A stretch of 64,000 bases of DNA, from the NCBI RefSeq assembly GCF_006491595.2, contig NZ_VEVQ02000015.1, positions 41,070 to 105,069 on the forward strand. Direction: 5' to 3'. Below, piece by piece: positions 1-9,497 of this stretch (positions within the stretch are counted from its first letter, which is position 1; each line of letters starts with the position of its first letter). A program made the translations under genes and the position numbers. The DNA comes from Flavobacterium jejuense. GTDB lineage: Bacteria; Bacteroidota; Bacteroidia; Flavobacteriales; Flavobacteriaceae. The notes under the pieces are model-generated. The model had not been told where the DNA came from, ran no database searches, and saw only the letters and a list, made by a program, of their open reading frames with translations.

Positions 1-1
1 C

Positions 2-421
2 ATGTATTATAAAGGAGCTTTACTTTTAAATACGTTAAGACATGTAGTTAATAATGACAACAAATGGTGGTCTATTCTTTTAAAATATTCCAATACCTTC
101 AAAAAGAAAATCATAGACACACAAACAGTAATTGATTTTTTCAATAAAGAAACTGGTCGCAATTTAACACCAATATTCAACCAGTATTTGAAATATACTA
201 CAATTCCTAAATTAGAAATCAAAGGCTACAAAAAACGTTTTCAATACAGATGGGTTACAGATGAGCCTAACTTTGAAATGCCAGTTGACATTATGATTGG
301 AGATAGAAAAGTACGATTAAACGCAACAAATGAATGGCAAAAAGCAGGTGAATTGATTACCAACTATAATGATATTAAAGTCTTAACGAATCATTTTTTT
401 ATCCAATCTAATTTGCAATAA
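2..421 (+). CDS. M1 family metallopeptidase, C-terminal part (cut by window edge)
   Basis: This is the last 139 or so residues of a gene that begins before the window. The reading frame is open to the left edge, so the first methionine seen is internal. The text fits the alpha-helical region after the catalytic domain of gluzincin M1 aminopeptidases: a YYKGALLLNTLR helix, then an FFNKETGRNL segment, then a small beta-domain with a VRLNATNEW stretch. The HExxH zinc site would lie upstream and is not visible, so activity cannot be judged. M1 enzymes remove N-terminal residues from peptides, and Bacteroidota homologues are usually exported. The gene ends 7 bp from the convergent menE gene with no obvious terminator between them. 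Confidence 0.75.
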   Translation: MYYKGALLLNTLRHVVNNDNKWWSILLKYSNTFKKKIIDTQTVIDFFNKETGRNLTPIFNQYLKYTTIPKLEIKGYKKRFQYRWVTDEPNFEMPVDIMIGDRKVRLNATNEWQKAGELITNYNDIKVLTNHFFIQSNLQ

Positions 422-428
422 CTTCTAC

Positions 429-1499
429 TTATTTTACAATCTTATCTAGAGTTTGCTTTCTATTTAACTTTCCCGTTTTTGTGTCCACAAATTTTGTGAC
501 AAAATAGATGGATCTTGGTTTTTCAAATTTTTCTAAATGGTTGAAAATATTTTTAGCTATTTCTTTTTCTTTGGATTCTATAACTAATATTAATTTCTGT
601 CCTAGTTTTTCATCTGATTCACTTGCAATAAAAAAACGGTCAGTAATAAAGTCTTGCAACTTAGTTTCAATTTGCTCTGGAAATAATTTCACACCACCAC
701 TATTCACCACACTATCAATTCTTCCTAACCATTGAAATTCATGTTCAGAAACTAAATTAACAACATCATTTGTAATAACATCCTCAGTTAAAATTTTTGG
801 AGCATGAATCACCAAACAATCTCTATCGTCCTTGGAAAGATTAATATGAGGTAAGGTTTTAAAACTATCTGTTCCTATTTTTTTGACTGCTACATGAGTA
901 ATCGTTTCTGTCATACCATAAGTTTCAAAAGCATTTACTTTTCTCTTTGTTAATTTCTCAATTAAGGTTTTTGAAACTGGTGCTCCTCCAATTATTATTT
1001 TTTCAGTATTTTTTATTTTATCCAATGAATTTTCTACTTGCAATGGAACCATGGCAGCAAAATCATATTTATTATCATTAAAAGCTAGTGGATTACTATC
1101 GACTGTACTGATATCCAATTCTAAACCAAGTATCATTGCTCTTACTAACATCATCTTTCCTGCTATATATTTGGCAGACAAGCATAATAAAGCTTTATTT
1201 CCAGGCTCCAAATTGAAATAATCTCCCGTAGCTAAAGCAGACTGAATCATAGCTTGTTTCTCTAAGCGAATTAACTTTGGTTTTCCTGTTGTTCCAGAAG
1301 TTTCAACTTCAATATACAAATCATCATCTAACCATTCTAACAAAAAATTACCAATGTGTTTTTCATAATCATCTCCTTCTTTTATAAAACTATAAGCTAC
1401 ACGACACATATCTTCATAATTTAAATGAAAACCATTTAATTTAAACCGATTGTGAATTTTTTTATGTGTTAAAGTATCTAATGTTGCTGTTGCTTCCAT
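429..1499 (-). CDS. menE: o-succinylbenzoate--CoA ligase (MenE-like AMP-binding enzyme)
   Basis: A 356-aa adenylate-forming enzyme of the ANL superfamily. It has the AMP-binding P-loop motif SGTTGKPK at residues 68-75, the TYGMTET motif in the middle and a C-terminal TGKLNRK segment whose Lys344 fits the catalytic lysine. The length is short for the superfamily but normal for MenE of Bacteroidota, which lacks an N-terminal extension. The reaction is ATP-dependent activation of o-succinylbenzoate to its CoA ester in menaquinone synthesis. No other men gene is in the window, so the substrate is inferred from family resemblance alone. It lies 16 bp downstream of the CPBP protease gene and is probably co-transcribed with it. 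Confidence 0.85.
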   Translation of the reverse strand: MEATATLDTLTHKKIHNRFKLNGFHLNYEDMCRVAYSFIKEGDDYEKHIGNFLLEWLDDDLYIEVETSGTTGKPKLIRLEKQAMIQSALATGDYFNLEPGNKALLCLSAKYIAGKMMLVRAMILGLELDISTVDSNPLAFNDNKYDFAAMVPLQVENSLDKIKNTEKIIIGGAPVSKTLIEKLTKRKVNAFETYGMTETITHVAVKKIGTDSFKTLPHINLSKDDRDCLVIHAPKILTEDVITNDVVNLVSEHEFQWLGRIDSVVNSGGVKLFPEQIETKLQDFITDRFFIASESDEKLGQKLILVIESKEKEIAKNIFNHLEKFEKPRSIYFVTKFVDTKTGKLNRKQTLDKIVK

Positions 1500-1515
1500 A
1501 GTAATAAGAATTAGA

Positions 1516-2406
1516 TTAATTAGTAGAAATTGTACCTAATAGTTTTTCTTTCCAGTTATTCCATTTATATACTTTAGAAAAAACAAATAAAAGTAATGGA
1601 AAGATAATAAAGATAGGAATTATAATTTCAAATGAACCAGAAGGCTCAGAAACATCTTTAAAAATAGAATGTGTTTGAAAAGCTGTCCAATCAGCAGTAA
1701 CTAATAAAGCTCCAATCAAATTATTAGCTGCATGAAAACCTAAGGCTAATTCTAGTCCTTCATCCATTAAAGTCAATATTCCTAAAAACAGACCTGTTCC
1801 AATGTAATACACCATAATAACAGGACCAATTTTACCCACTTCAGGATTAGCCAAGTGCATTAAACCAAACATTACAGCAGGAATTAAAAGAGCAATAATT
1901 CGACTTTTAGTAACTAAAGCTAACCCTTGCATTAAATTCCCTCTAAACAGGTACTCTTCAAAACTTGTTTGTAGTGGAATTAAAATAATTGCTATCACTA
2001 AAAAAATGAGAAACTTTTGTGGTTTAAAATTAAAAACGAAATTCTCAGGCTCTGCATAATAGGCAACAACCGTCATTATTATAGTTATACTAGCCCAAAG
2101 AAAAAATGAAAAGAAAATACGTTTGAAGTCGACTTTATTTCTAGATGTAGTTAAACTTGTAATAGATTGTCTTTGAACAAATTTTACCCAAAACCAAACT
2201 ACAAACACACCAATCGACAAAGGGAAAATCATTAAAATAAAAGCACCATTTACTCCTATTTGATTGATTGTTTGTTCAATTACATCATTAGTATCTATAC
2301 CCATACTAAAAATATAGTTTACCACCATTAATAAAAGGAAAGCTACTGGTAAAACAAAATATAAAATTGGATGTGCTTTGAAATTTTTAACTTGATCTAG
2401 ATACAT
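1516..2406 (-). CDS. CPBP family intramembrane metalloprotease
   Basis: A 296-aa integral membrane protein with about eight hydrophobic helices. The CPBP/Abi signature is visible: EExxxR at Glu150-Glu151 and Arg155, a FGLMHL motif with His184, and a third histidine in GFHAANN (His225). These residues form the putative metal site of Rce1-like glutamyl intramembrane proteases. In bacteria the family takes part in bacteriocin self-immunity, protein maturation or unknown roles, and nothing here picks one substrate. It heads a two-gene unit with menE. The start methionine follows an AT-rich leader and is well placed before the first helix. Confidence 0.88.
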   Translation of the reverse strand: MYLDQVKNFKAHPILYFVLPVAFLLLMVVNYIFSMGIDTNDVIEQTINQIGVNGAFILMIFPLSIGVFVVWFWVKFVQRQSITSLTTSRNKVDFKRIFFSFFLWASITIIMTVVAYYAEPENFVFNFKPQKFLIFLVIAIILIPLQTSFEEYLFRGNLMQGLALVTKSRIIALLIPAVMFGLMHLANPEVGKIGPVIMVYYIGTGLFLGILTLMDEGLELALGFHAANNLIGALLVTADWTAFQTHSIFKDVSEPSGSFEIIIPIFIIFPLLLFVFSKVYKWNNWKEKLLGTISTN

Positions 2407-2489
2407 TTTTTACTTTTTTTGATAGGGTATAAAGTTACATATTTTGCTACAAACTATAATATCATTTTCTTTGTATAAAATTATAACTC

Positions 2490-2840
2490 ATGATAACTAT
2501 TTACCACAATCCAAGATGTACTAAATCTAGAGAAGGTTTAGCTGAAATAGAGGCACTTAAAAAACCTTATGCTATTAGAAAATATATTGATGAACCTTTT
2601 ACTAAAGAAGAATTAACTGAAGTGATTCAAAAATTAGAGATTAAGCCTCTAGAATTAGTTCGAACCAAAGAAAAAATTTGGATACAAGAGTACAAAGGGA
2701 AAAACATGTCAGACGTTGCTATTATTGAAGCAATGTTATTACACCCCAAATTAATTGAACGTCCAATTGTTGTTAATGAGGGTAAGGCTATTATTGCACG
2801 ACCAAAAGAGATGATTAACAAAATCATAGGAAATATTTAA
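2490..2840 (+). CDS. arsC: ArsC/Spx-type arsenate reductase-like protein
   Basis: A 116-aa thioredoxin-fold protein. It carries the N-terminal HNPRCTKSR motif with Cys10 as the single catalytic cysteine, plus Arg58, Arg91 and Arg104, which match the anion-binding arginine triad of glutaredoxin-dependent ArsC (Cys12, Arg60, Arg94, Arg107 in the plasmid R773 enzyme). This argues for real arsenate reductase chemistry rather than an Spx regulator. No arsB, acr3 or arsR is near, so it may serve general arsenate detoxification as a stand-alone gene, as is usual in Flavobacteria. It is divergent from the CPBP gene across 83 bp and precedes the TonB receptor in the same direction. Confidence 0.88.
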   Translation: MITIYHNPRCTKSREGLAEIEALKKPYAIRKYIDEPFTKEELTEVIQKLEIKPLELVRTKEKIWIQEYKGKNMSDVAIIEAMLLHPKLIERPIVVNEGKAIIARPKEMINKIIGNI

Positions 2841-2874
2841 CAAACAATTGGGAAATGTAGCTTAAACCTAAGTC

Positions 2875-2882
2875 TAAATTTG
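2875..2882 (+). promoter_or_regulatory. Bacteroidota -7 promoter box (TAAATTTG) before the TonB-dependent receptor
   Basis: The octamer matches the TAnnTTTG -7 consensus of the Bacteroidota housekeeping sigma factor. An ATTG at 2847-2850 is a weak -33 candidate at slightly long spacing. The box overlaps the possible TTG start at 2880, so transcription would begin after it. This supports the ATG at 2913 as the true translation start. Confidence 0.5.
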
Positions 2883-2912
2883 CTGTCTTATAAGGAAAAA
2901 TATAAATTAACC

Positions 2913-5381
2913 ATGCTTAAAAGACTACAAATTTTCGCCCTATTCCTATTTACTACAATGGTTTTAGCCCAAAAACCTGATGTTAAAAAAATAAAAATTT
3001 CTGGAAAAATTTTTGAAAAAGGAACCACTTTACCTTTAGAATATGCAACTGTTGTTTTCCAAGACGCAAAAAATCCTGAAAGATTGAATGGAGGTGTAAC
3101 TGATTTAAATGGTAACTTTAGTTTTGAAGTAACCGCTGGAACCTATAATGTTCGTTTCGAATACATATCGTTCAAAACTGTAGAAGTTAAAAATACAACC
3201 TATAATACAAATACAGATTTTGGTACTATTTACCTAGAAGCTGATATTGCTCAATTAGCTGGTGTTGAAGTTATAGCTGAACGTTCTACGGTTGAAATAA
3301 AATTAGACAAACGCGTTTATAATGTTGGTAAAGACATGATGGTAAAAGGTGGAACTGTAAGCGATGTTTTAGACAATGTCCCTTCAGTTACAGTAGATCC
3401 AGAAGGAACAGTAGCATTAAGAGGGAATGAAAATGTAAAAATATTAATTGATGGCAAACCCTCTGGTTTAGCTGGTATCAATATAGCAGATGCATTAAAA
3501 ATGCTACCAGCCGACGCTGTTGAAAAAGTAGAAGTAATTACAAATCCTTCTGCACGTTATGATGCTGAAGGTGGTGGTGGAATTATCAATATTATTCTAA
3601 GAAAAGGTAAAGCACAAGGTTTAAACGGATCGTTTGTATTATCAGCTGGTAATCCTGAAACATATGGAGCAAACTCTAGTTTAAATTATAGAAGCGAAAA
3701 GTTTAATTTATTTTCAAATATTGGTTATAATTATAGAACCTCAAAAGGAAATTCATTAACTAATTCAGAATACATAAGTGCTTCTGCCAATCCAAATAGT
3801 ATTTTTCTAGACGAAAGAAGAACCAATGAACGTTTAAACAAAGGATACAATTCTAACTTTGGTATCGAATTATTTTTAGATAAAACAACAACTTGGACTA
3901 ACTCTTTAACTATACAAAATAGAAGAGGTGAGAATCCAGATAATGTTTTCTTCTACAATTTTGATGCAAACAGAAACCCTACTTTTACACAAAACCGTCT
4001 TAATGATGAAAAAAGTAAAGATTTTACTTTTGAATATGCTACTAATTTTACTAAGAATTTTAAAAAAGAAGACCATAAACTAACCGTTGACATGTCTTTC
4101 TCTCAAAATAGAGATAAAGAAAATTCAATTATTTATGATCAGATTATTGGTGAACCAAATTCCTTTTTTACAGAAAGAACATTGAATCCACAAAACCAAA
4201 GCCGTAATCTTTTCCAAACAGATTATGTATTGCCAATTGGTGAAAAATCAAGGTTTGAAGCAGGTTATAGAGGTAGTTTTCAAAAGAATTTAACTGACTT
4301 TGAAATTGATGCATTAGATGCATCTGGTAATTGGGTAAGAAATGATATCTACTCTAACCTATTAGAATATAAAGAAAATGTTAATGCATTATACATGCAG
4401 TATGGATCAAAAATTAATAAATTTTCTTATTTTTTCGGAGTACGTTTTGAAGATAGTAATATTGAAGTAAATTCAATTTCTGCAAATGATTACAATACTA
4501 AAAAATACAACAACTTCTTCCCTACTGCTACTTTAAACTATGAGTTTTCCGAAACTAGTAGTATGAGTTTAAGTTATAGCAAAAGAATTAATAGACCTAG
4601 AGGTCGTTTTTTAAATCCTTTTTCTAGTTATTCTAGTAGAATCAATATTTTTAGAGGGAATCCAGATTTAAATCCTGCTTATACTAACGCTTTTGACTTA
4701 GGTTATTTAAAAAGATGGACTAAAGTAACCTTTAATACTTCTGCATATATAAACATGACAGATGATTCTTTTCAATTTATTAGAAGAGAATCAGGGCTTT
4801 TTGTAGAAGGAGTTCCCGTTATTGAATCTACTCCTATCAATTTAGCTACAGAAATTAGAGCTGGTTTTGAATTTAATGTGAATTACTCTCCTTTTAAATG
4901 GTGGAAATTAAATAACAACTTTAATTTATTTAGAAATGAAACAAAAGGAGATTACAGTTATACTAATTCATTAAATGAATTAGTAGTACAAAATTTTGAT
5001 AATACAGCTACAAGTTGGTTTACTAGAATTTCATCTAAAATATCTTTACCTTATAAAATTGATTGGCAAACTAATGCAACTTATTATGCACCTCAAAATA
5101 GCGCTCAAGGAAAGCGTTATTCTATGACAAGTGTAAATTTAGCATTTAGTAAAGATGTCTTAAAAGATAAAGCCACAATAGCTTTAAACGTAAGTGATTT
5201 ATTTAATTCAAGAAAAAGACGTTCAGAAGTTAATTTACCTACAGTAAACAGTTATTCTGAATTTCAATGGAGACAAAGACAAATCAACCTTTCTTTTACT
5301 TATCGTTTCAATAAAAAGAAAAATGAGAGAGACAATCAAAGAAGAGGTGATGATGGTGGTGGAGATGAATTTATGGGATAA
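2913..5381 (+). CDS. TonB-dependent receptor / outer membrane beta-barrel protein with carboxypeptidase-regulatory-like domain
   Basis: An 822-aa outer-membrane protein, counted from the ATG at 2913. The frame is open upstream to a TTG at 2880, but the signal peptide MLKRLQIFALFLF...LAQ starts at 2913 and a promoter box overlaps the TTG. After the signal comes a CarboxypepD_reg-like beta-sandwich (about residues 25-105), then a plug-like domain with NVPSVTVDPEGTVALRGN and VEVITNPSARYDAEG, then a long barrel of the OMP_b-brl_3 type. The C-terminus is low-complexity, rich in Gly, Asp and Glu. The substrate is unknown. There is no SusD partner, so it is not a typical glycan-uptake pair. A strong hairpin terminator follows. 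Confidence 0.88.
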   Translation: MLKRLQIFALFLFTTMVLAQKPDVKKIKISGKIFEKGTTLPLEYATVVFQDAKNPERLNGGVTDLNGNFSFEVTAGTYNVRFEYISFKTVEVKNTTYNTNTDFGTIYLEADIAQLAGVEVIAERSTVEIKLDKRVYNVGKDMMVKGGTVSDVLDNVPSVTVDPEGTVALRGNENVKILIDGKPSGLAGINIADALKMLPADAVEKVEVITNPSARYDAEGGGGIINIILRKGKAQGLNGSFVLSAGNPETYGANSSLNYRSEKFNLFSNIGYNYRTSKGNSLTNSEYISASANPNSIFLDERRTNERLNKGYNSNFGIELFLDKTTTWTNSLTIQNRRGENPDNVFFYNFDANRNPTFTQNRLNDEKSKDFTFEYATNFTKNFKKEDHKLTVDMSFSQNRDKENSIIYDQIIGEPNSFFTERTLNPQNQSRNLFQTDYVLPIGEKSRFEAGYRGSFQKNLTDFEIDALDASGNWVRNDIYSNLLEYKENVNALYMQYGSKINKFSYFFGVRFEDSNIEVNSISANDYNTKKYNNFFPTATLNYEFSETSSMSLSYSKRINRPRGRFLNPFSSYSSRINIFRGNPDLNPAYTNAFDLGYLKRWTKVTFNTSAYINMTDDSFQFIRRESGLFVEGVPVIESTPINLATEIRAGFEFNVNYSPFKWWKLNNNFNLFRNETKGDYSYTNSLNELVVQNFDNTATSWFTRISSKISLPYKIDWQTNATYYAPQNSAQGKRYSMTSVNLAFSKDVLKDKATIALNVSDLFNSRKRRSEVNLPTVNSYSEFQWRQRQINLSFTYRFNKKKNERDNQRRGDDGGGDEFMG

Positions 5382-5390
5382 ATCTAATAT

Positions 5391-5421
5391 AAAAAAGGGA
5401 TGCAAATTGCATCCCTTTTTT
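5391..5421. terminator. Bidirectional rho-independent terminator
   Basis: A GGGATGC / GCATCCC stem with A-tract on the left and T-tract on the right can stop transcription from both sides. It separates the TonB-receptor gene (+) from the small membrane protein gene (-). Confidence 0.85.
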
Positions 5422-5441
5422 ATTTCTAAGAAAAAGAATTA

Positions 5442-5609
5442 TTATTCTCTTTCGGCTTGTTTTTTTGCTCTTTTCTCTTTGATTAATTCGAAAATAGCAC
5501 CACCTAACCAATAAGGTACAAATGAAGCTAAAAAGAACATTAACCAAAAACCTATCGTTAAAATGGTTAAGAAAAGTAAAAAACCTAAGTACTGATCAAA
5601 TTCAAACAT
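5442..5609 (-). CDS. Small membrane protein, 55 aa, function unknown
   Basis: Reading the minus strand from the ATG at 5609 gives a 55-residue protein that begins MFEFDQYLGFLLFL and ends KKQAERE. It has two hydrophobic segments, roughly residues 8-24 and 26-36, separated by a short turn, and a strongly charged C-terminal tail EKRAKKQAERE. The coding frame is clean, and it sits alone between a bidirectional terminator at its 3' end and the divergent fumC promoter region, as expected of a real monocistronic gene. It is too short for most ORF finders. I do not recognise the family, and no function is claimed. Confidence 0.7.
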   Translation of the reverse strand: MFEFDQYLGFLLFLTILTIGFWLMFFLASFVPYWLGGAIFELIKEKRAKKQAERE

Positions 5610-5736
5610 GTTTTCCGGAATTTATGAATTCTTGCCAAAGATAATAGGAATTATTTTTTTTAGCAATATAATAACAGTTTTTATTTCTTTAGAAATTGGT
5701 TTAATTGTAATTTTATAAAAAAGAACAACAACCATC

Positions 5737-7119
5737 ATGAAATTTCGAATTGAAAAAGATACCCTTGGAGAAGTTCAAGTTCCAAATGATAAATTATGGG
5801 GTGCACAAACAGAACGCTCAAAAAATAATTTCAAAATAGGTCCACAAGCTTCTATGCCATTTGAGATTATAAAAGCTTTTGCTTATTTAAAAAAAGGAGC
5901 CGCATACACCAATGAAGAATTAGGGGTCTTATCTACTGAAAAAAGAGATTTAATTGCTCAAGTATGTGAAGAGATTTTGGAAGACCAGCTAAACCAACAT
6001 TTTCCATTAGTAATTTGGCAAACTGGTTCAGGGACACAATCTAATATGAATGTGAATGAAGTGATTGCCAATAGAGCACAGTTGATTAGTAAAAGACAAA
6101 TTGGTGAAGAACCTATCTTAAAAGCAAATGATGATGTAAACAAATCGCAATCTTCTAATGATACTTTTCCAACAGCAATGCACATTGCAGCTTATAAAAT
6201 ACTAATTGAAAACACCATTCCTTCAATTGAAAATTTAAAAAATACATTCAAAAAAAAGTCAAAAGATTTTAAAGATATTGTAAAAATAGGAAGAACCCAT
6301 TTAATGGATGCGACTCCTCTTACTTTAGGACAAGAATTTTCTGGCTACACACAACTATTGGAAAACGGATTAAAAACCCTAAAAAAATCGCTAGAAAGTT
6401 TATCAGAATTAGCTCTTGGTGGAACTGCTGTTGGTACAGGCTTAAACACTCCTAAAGGATATGCTATTTTAGTAGCCTCTCACATTTCAAAATTTACTGG
6501 TCATCCATTTAAAACGGCACCAAATAAGTTTGAGGCACTTTCCTCTCACAACGCTATAGTGGAAAGTCATGGAGCTTTAAAACAAATAGCTATTTCTTTA
6601 AATAAAATTGCCAACGATATTCGAATGATGGCTTCTGGTCCTCGCTCTGGAATAGGTGAATTATTACTTCCAGAAAATGAACCAGGTTCTTCTATAATGC
6701 CTGGGAAAGTAAATCCAACACAATGTGAAGCTTTAACGATGGTTTGTGCTCAAGTAATGGGAAATGATGTTGCTATAACGGTTGGAGCTACTCAAGGCCA
6801 TTATGAACTAAATGTTTTTAAACCAATGCTTATCTCTAATTTCCTTCAATCTGCACGATTATTGGGAGATGCTTGCCAATCTTTTAACGAAAATTGTGCA
6901 AAAGGCATAGAACCTAATACCAAACGAATTGAAGAATTAGTAACCAATTCACTAATGTTAGTTACTGCTTTAAATACTAAAATTGGGTATTATAAAGCAG
7001 CTGAAATTGCACAAACAGCACATAAAAATGGAACTACTTTAAAAGAAGAAGCAATTAGATTAGGGTATGTTTCCGCTGAAGATTTCGATCATTGGGTTAA
7101 TCCAAAAGAAATGATTTAA
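5737..7119 (+). CDS. fumC: Class II fumarate hydratase
   Basis: A 460-aa member of the fumarase/aspartase superfamily, of normal length. The signature GSSIMPGKVNP lies at residues 318-328 and contains the catalytic serine loop. TGSGTQSNMNVNEVIANRA (from residue 96) and GRTHLMDATPLTLGQE (His188) are the other two conserved regions and are typical of FumC rather than AspA or ArgH. It performs reversible hydration of fumarate to malate in the TCA cycle without an iron-sulfur cluster. The gene stands alone. Its stop codon abuts the stop of the convergent corA gene with no intergenic base. Confidence 0.96.
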   Translation: MKFRIEKDTLGEVQVPNDKLWGAQTERSKNNFKIGPQASMPFEIIKAFAYLKKGAAYTNEELGVLSTEKRDLIAQVCEEILEDQLNQHFPLVIWQTGSGTQSNMNVNEVIANRAQLISKRQIGEEPILKANDDVNKSQSSNDTFPTAMHIAAYKILIENTIPSIENLKNTFKKKSKDFKDIVKIGRTHLMDATPLTLGQEFSGYTQLLENGLKTLKKSLESLSELALGGTAVGTGLNTPKGYAILVASHISKFTGHPFKTAPNKFEALSSHNAIVESHGALKQIAISLNKIANDIRMMASGPRSGIGELLLPENEPGSSIMPGKVNPTQCEALTMVCAQVMGNDVAITVGATQGHYELNVFKPMLISNFLQSARLLGDACQSFNENCAKGIEPNTKRIEELVTNSLMLVTALNTKIGYYKAAEIAQTAHKNGTTLKEEAIRLGYVSAEDFDHWVNPKEMI

Positions 7120-8190
7120 TTAAAACCATCTTTTCTTTTTAAAATAATACAACATGAGTAACACCAAAACAAACATGACACCTAAAGTAATGAAATAACC
7201 ATATCTAAAATTCAATTCTGGAATATATTTAAAATTCATACCATATAAACCAACGATAAAAGTTAGTGGTAAAAACACAGATGAAATAACAGTTAAGGTT
7301 TTCATCACCTCATTCATTCGGTGACTTTGAGCAGTATAGAAAAAATTGCTGGCACTATCTAAGGTTTTCATATCATAATCGATTTGTTCCAAAAGTTCCA
7401 ATGATTTTTGGTGTAGCCTACCAAAAAAAATATAATTAGAAGTTTCTATACAATTAAACTCATCATCTTCTTTGATAGTTTTAATTGTGAACAAAGCATC
7501 ACGCAAAGGAGTAATGGAACGTTTTAACAAATGAAAAATCTCTCTCAATTGTTCAATCTCTTCCATTATTTCCGGGCTATCGGAAGTTTTTGAAGCTAAT
7601 AATAAGGCTTCTATTTTATCTTCCTTATGTTCAATTGTTACGTAAAAATTTTCAATAATGGAATCTAGCATTAGATACAATAAGTAATCTACTTTCTTTT
7701 TACGAACAATTCCTGTATTTTGTCTTAAACGTTCTCTTATATGGGTAAAAAAATCACCTCTCTTTTCCTGAAAAGATACAATTAAATTATCTTGAAGTAA
7801 AAAACTAATTTGTTCAATTAAAATTGTATCTTCATCATCATTTGGTAAGATAGATTTCACACTAAAAAACAACGTATCATCTAGCTCATCTAAACGAGTA
7901 CCTCTTGAAATATTTAAAATATCAGAAACTATGATTGTGTTCAACTCTAGAGTTTCAGCCAAAGACTTTATTAACTCTGTATCATTTAAACCATGAATAT
8001 TTAGCCAATTATTTATAGATGCACTTTTTACCTCATTAAACTTCTTTGTAGAAATATTTTGCAATTCTTCCACTTTATTTTCATCATAAACAAAAAGCTG
8101 CATTTCTGTTACACTCTTTGTATAAATACCTGTATATTCTAAAGGTAATGTATTTACTTTTCTTCCTTTTTTATAGCGTATTTTTCTCAA
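7120..8190 (-). CDS. corA: Magnesium/cobalt transporter CorA
   Basis: A 356-aa CorA-family channel. It has a long cytosolic alpha/beta N-terminal domain with the stalk helices and two C-terminal membrane helices. The selectivity-filter motif GMN sits at residues 317-319 within LYGMNF, between the two helices, and the protein ends with the basic KKKRW tail typical of CorA. It would form a homopentameric Mg2+ (and Co2+) channel in the inner membrane. It is divergently arranged with hutI, whose start is about 70 bp away, and ends directly against fumC, so both convergent genes stop without a terminator between them. Confidence 0.93.
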   Translation of the reverse strand: MRKIRYKKGRKVNTLPLEYTGIYTKSVTEMQLFVYDENKVEELQNISTKKFNEVKSASINNWLNIHGLNDTELIKSLAETLELNTIIVSDILNISRGTRLDELDDTLFFSVKSILPNDDEDTILIEQISFLLQDNLIVSFQEKRGDFFTHIRERLRQNTGIVRKKKVDYLLYLMLDSIIENFYVTIEHKEDKIEALLLASKTSDSPEIMEEIEQLREIFHLLKRSITPLRDALFTIKTIKEDDEFNCIETSNYIFFGRLHQKSLELLEQIDYDMKTLDSASNFFYTAQSHRMNEVMKTLTVISSVFLPLTFIVGLYGMNFKYIPELNFRYGYFITLGVMFVLVLLMLYYFKKKRWF

Positions 8191-8261
8191 AATAGTTAGT
8201 TTTAATGATAAAGGTAAGTTTTTTTAAAAAATCGTACTTATTTTTACCAAAAATTTATGCC

Positions 8262-9497
8262 ATGCAAACCCTTTTCATCAATATAAAAGAATTATTACAA
8301 GTTAGAACTACACAAATCGAAATCGTTTCTGGTTCAGATATGGCTATTTTGCCAAAAATTGATAATGCTTATTTATTAATAAAGAATGATTGTATTGAAG
8401 ATTTTGGTGCAATGGAGAATTGTCCTAAACCAGATAATACAGAAATAATTGACGCAACTGGAAAAGTGATTTTACCCACTTGGGTAGATAGTCACACTCA
8501 CATTGTTTATGCAGGAGATAGGATTCAGGAATTTGTAGACCGAATTAATGGCTTATCTTATGAAGAAATTGCTAATCGTGGTGGTGGAATACTAAACTCG
8601 GCTAAAAATTTAAATGAAACATCAGAAGAGGTCATTTATGAGCAATCTAAATTACGTTTAGAAGAAGTGATGCAATTGGGAACTGGAGCTATCGAAATTA
8701 AATCAGGTTATGGATTAACTGTTGAGGGAGAATTAAAAATGCTACGTGTGATAAAACGATTAAAAGAGAATTATAGTTTGCCCATAAAAGCTACTTTTCT
8801 TGGAGCTCATGCATTTCCTGCTATTTACAAAGAAAATCATAAAGCTTATATTGATTTAATTATAGATGAAATGTTACCAAAAATTGCCAAAGAAAATTTA
8901 GCCGACTATATTGATGCATTTTTAGAAACAGGTTATTTTTCTGTTGAAGAAACCATTAAAATAATGGAAGCTGGAAAAAAATATAATTTAATTCCAAAAA
9001 TACATGTAAACCAATTTACCTCTATTCAAGGAATTAAAGCATGTATTGAAAATGAAGCTTTATCAGTAGATCATTTAGAAATTGTTACAGATGAAGACAT
9101 AGAAACTCTCAAAAACAGTAAAACTATACCTGTGGCTTTACCTAGCTGCTCTTATTTCATTAGTATACCTTATACACCTGCAAGAAAAATGATAACTGCT
9201 GGCTTACCTTTAGCTTTAGCTACAGATTATAATCCTGGTACTACTCCATCAGGAAACATGAATTTTGTGGTAGCAACAGCCTGCATTAAAATGAGAATGA
9301 CTCCAGAAGAAGCTATTAATGCTGCTACAATTAATGGTGCTTATGCCATGGGAATTAGTAAAACTCATGGAAGTATTACAAAAGGGAAAAAAGCTAATCT
9401 TATCTTAACTAAACCACTAACCTCTTATTATCAATTACCGTATGAATTTGGTAATAACCTGATTGAAAAAGTAATGATTAATGGAGCCTTTATTTAG
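8262..9497 (+). CDS. hutI: Imidazolonepropionase
   Basis: A 411-aa amidohydrolase. The frame is open from an ATG at 8205, but the ATG at 8262 gives the normal family length and leaves room for a promoter between it and divergent corA. The metal-binding DSHTHIVYAGDR motif, the GGGI loop, the EIKSGYG segment and LALATDYNPGTTPS with its metal-ligand aspartate are all present and specific to HutI. It hydrolyses imidazolonepropionate to N-formimino-glutamate in histidine degradation. No hutH, hutU or hutG lies next to it, so the pathway is scattered in this genome. Its last 8 bp overlap the end of the convergent membrane-protein gene. Confidence 0.94.
   Translation: MQTLFINIKELLQVRTTQIEIVSGSDMAILPKIDNAYLLIKNDCIEDFGAMENCPKPDNTEIIDATGKVILPTWVDSHTHIVYAGDRIQEFVDRINGLSYEEIANRGGGILNSAKNLNETSEEVIYEQSKLRLEEVMQLGTGAIEIKSGYGLTVEGELKMLRVIKRLKENYSLPIKATFLGAHAFPAIYKENHKAYIDLIIDEMLPKIAKENLADYIDAFLETGYFSVEETIKIMEAGKKYNLIPKIHVNQFTSIQGIKACIENEALSVDHLEIVTDEDIETLKNSKTIPVALPSCSYFISIPYTPARKMITAGLPLALATDYNPGTTPSGNMNFVVATACIKMRMTPEEAINAATINGAYAMGISKTHGSITKGKKANLILTKPLTSYYQLPYEFGNNLIEKVMINGAFI

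Noticed and set aside
2880..2912. TTG start for the TonB receptor
   Set aside because: A promoter box overlaps it and the signal peptide starts at the ATG at 2913.
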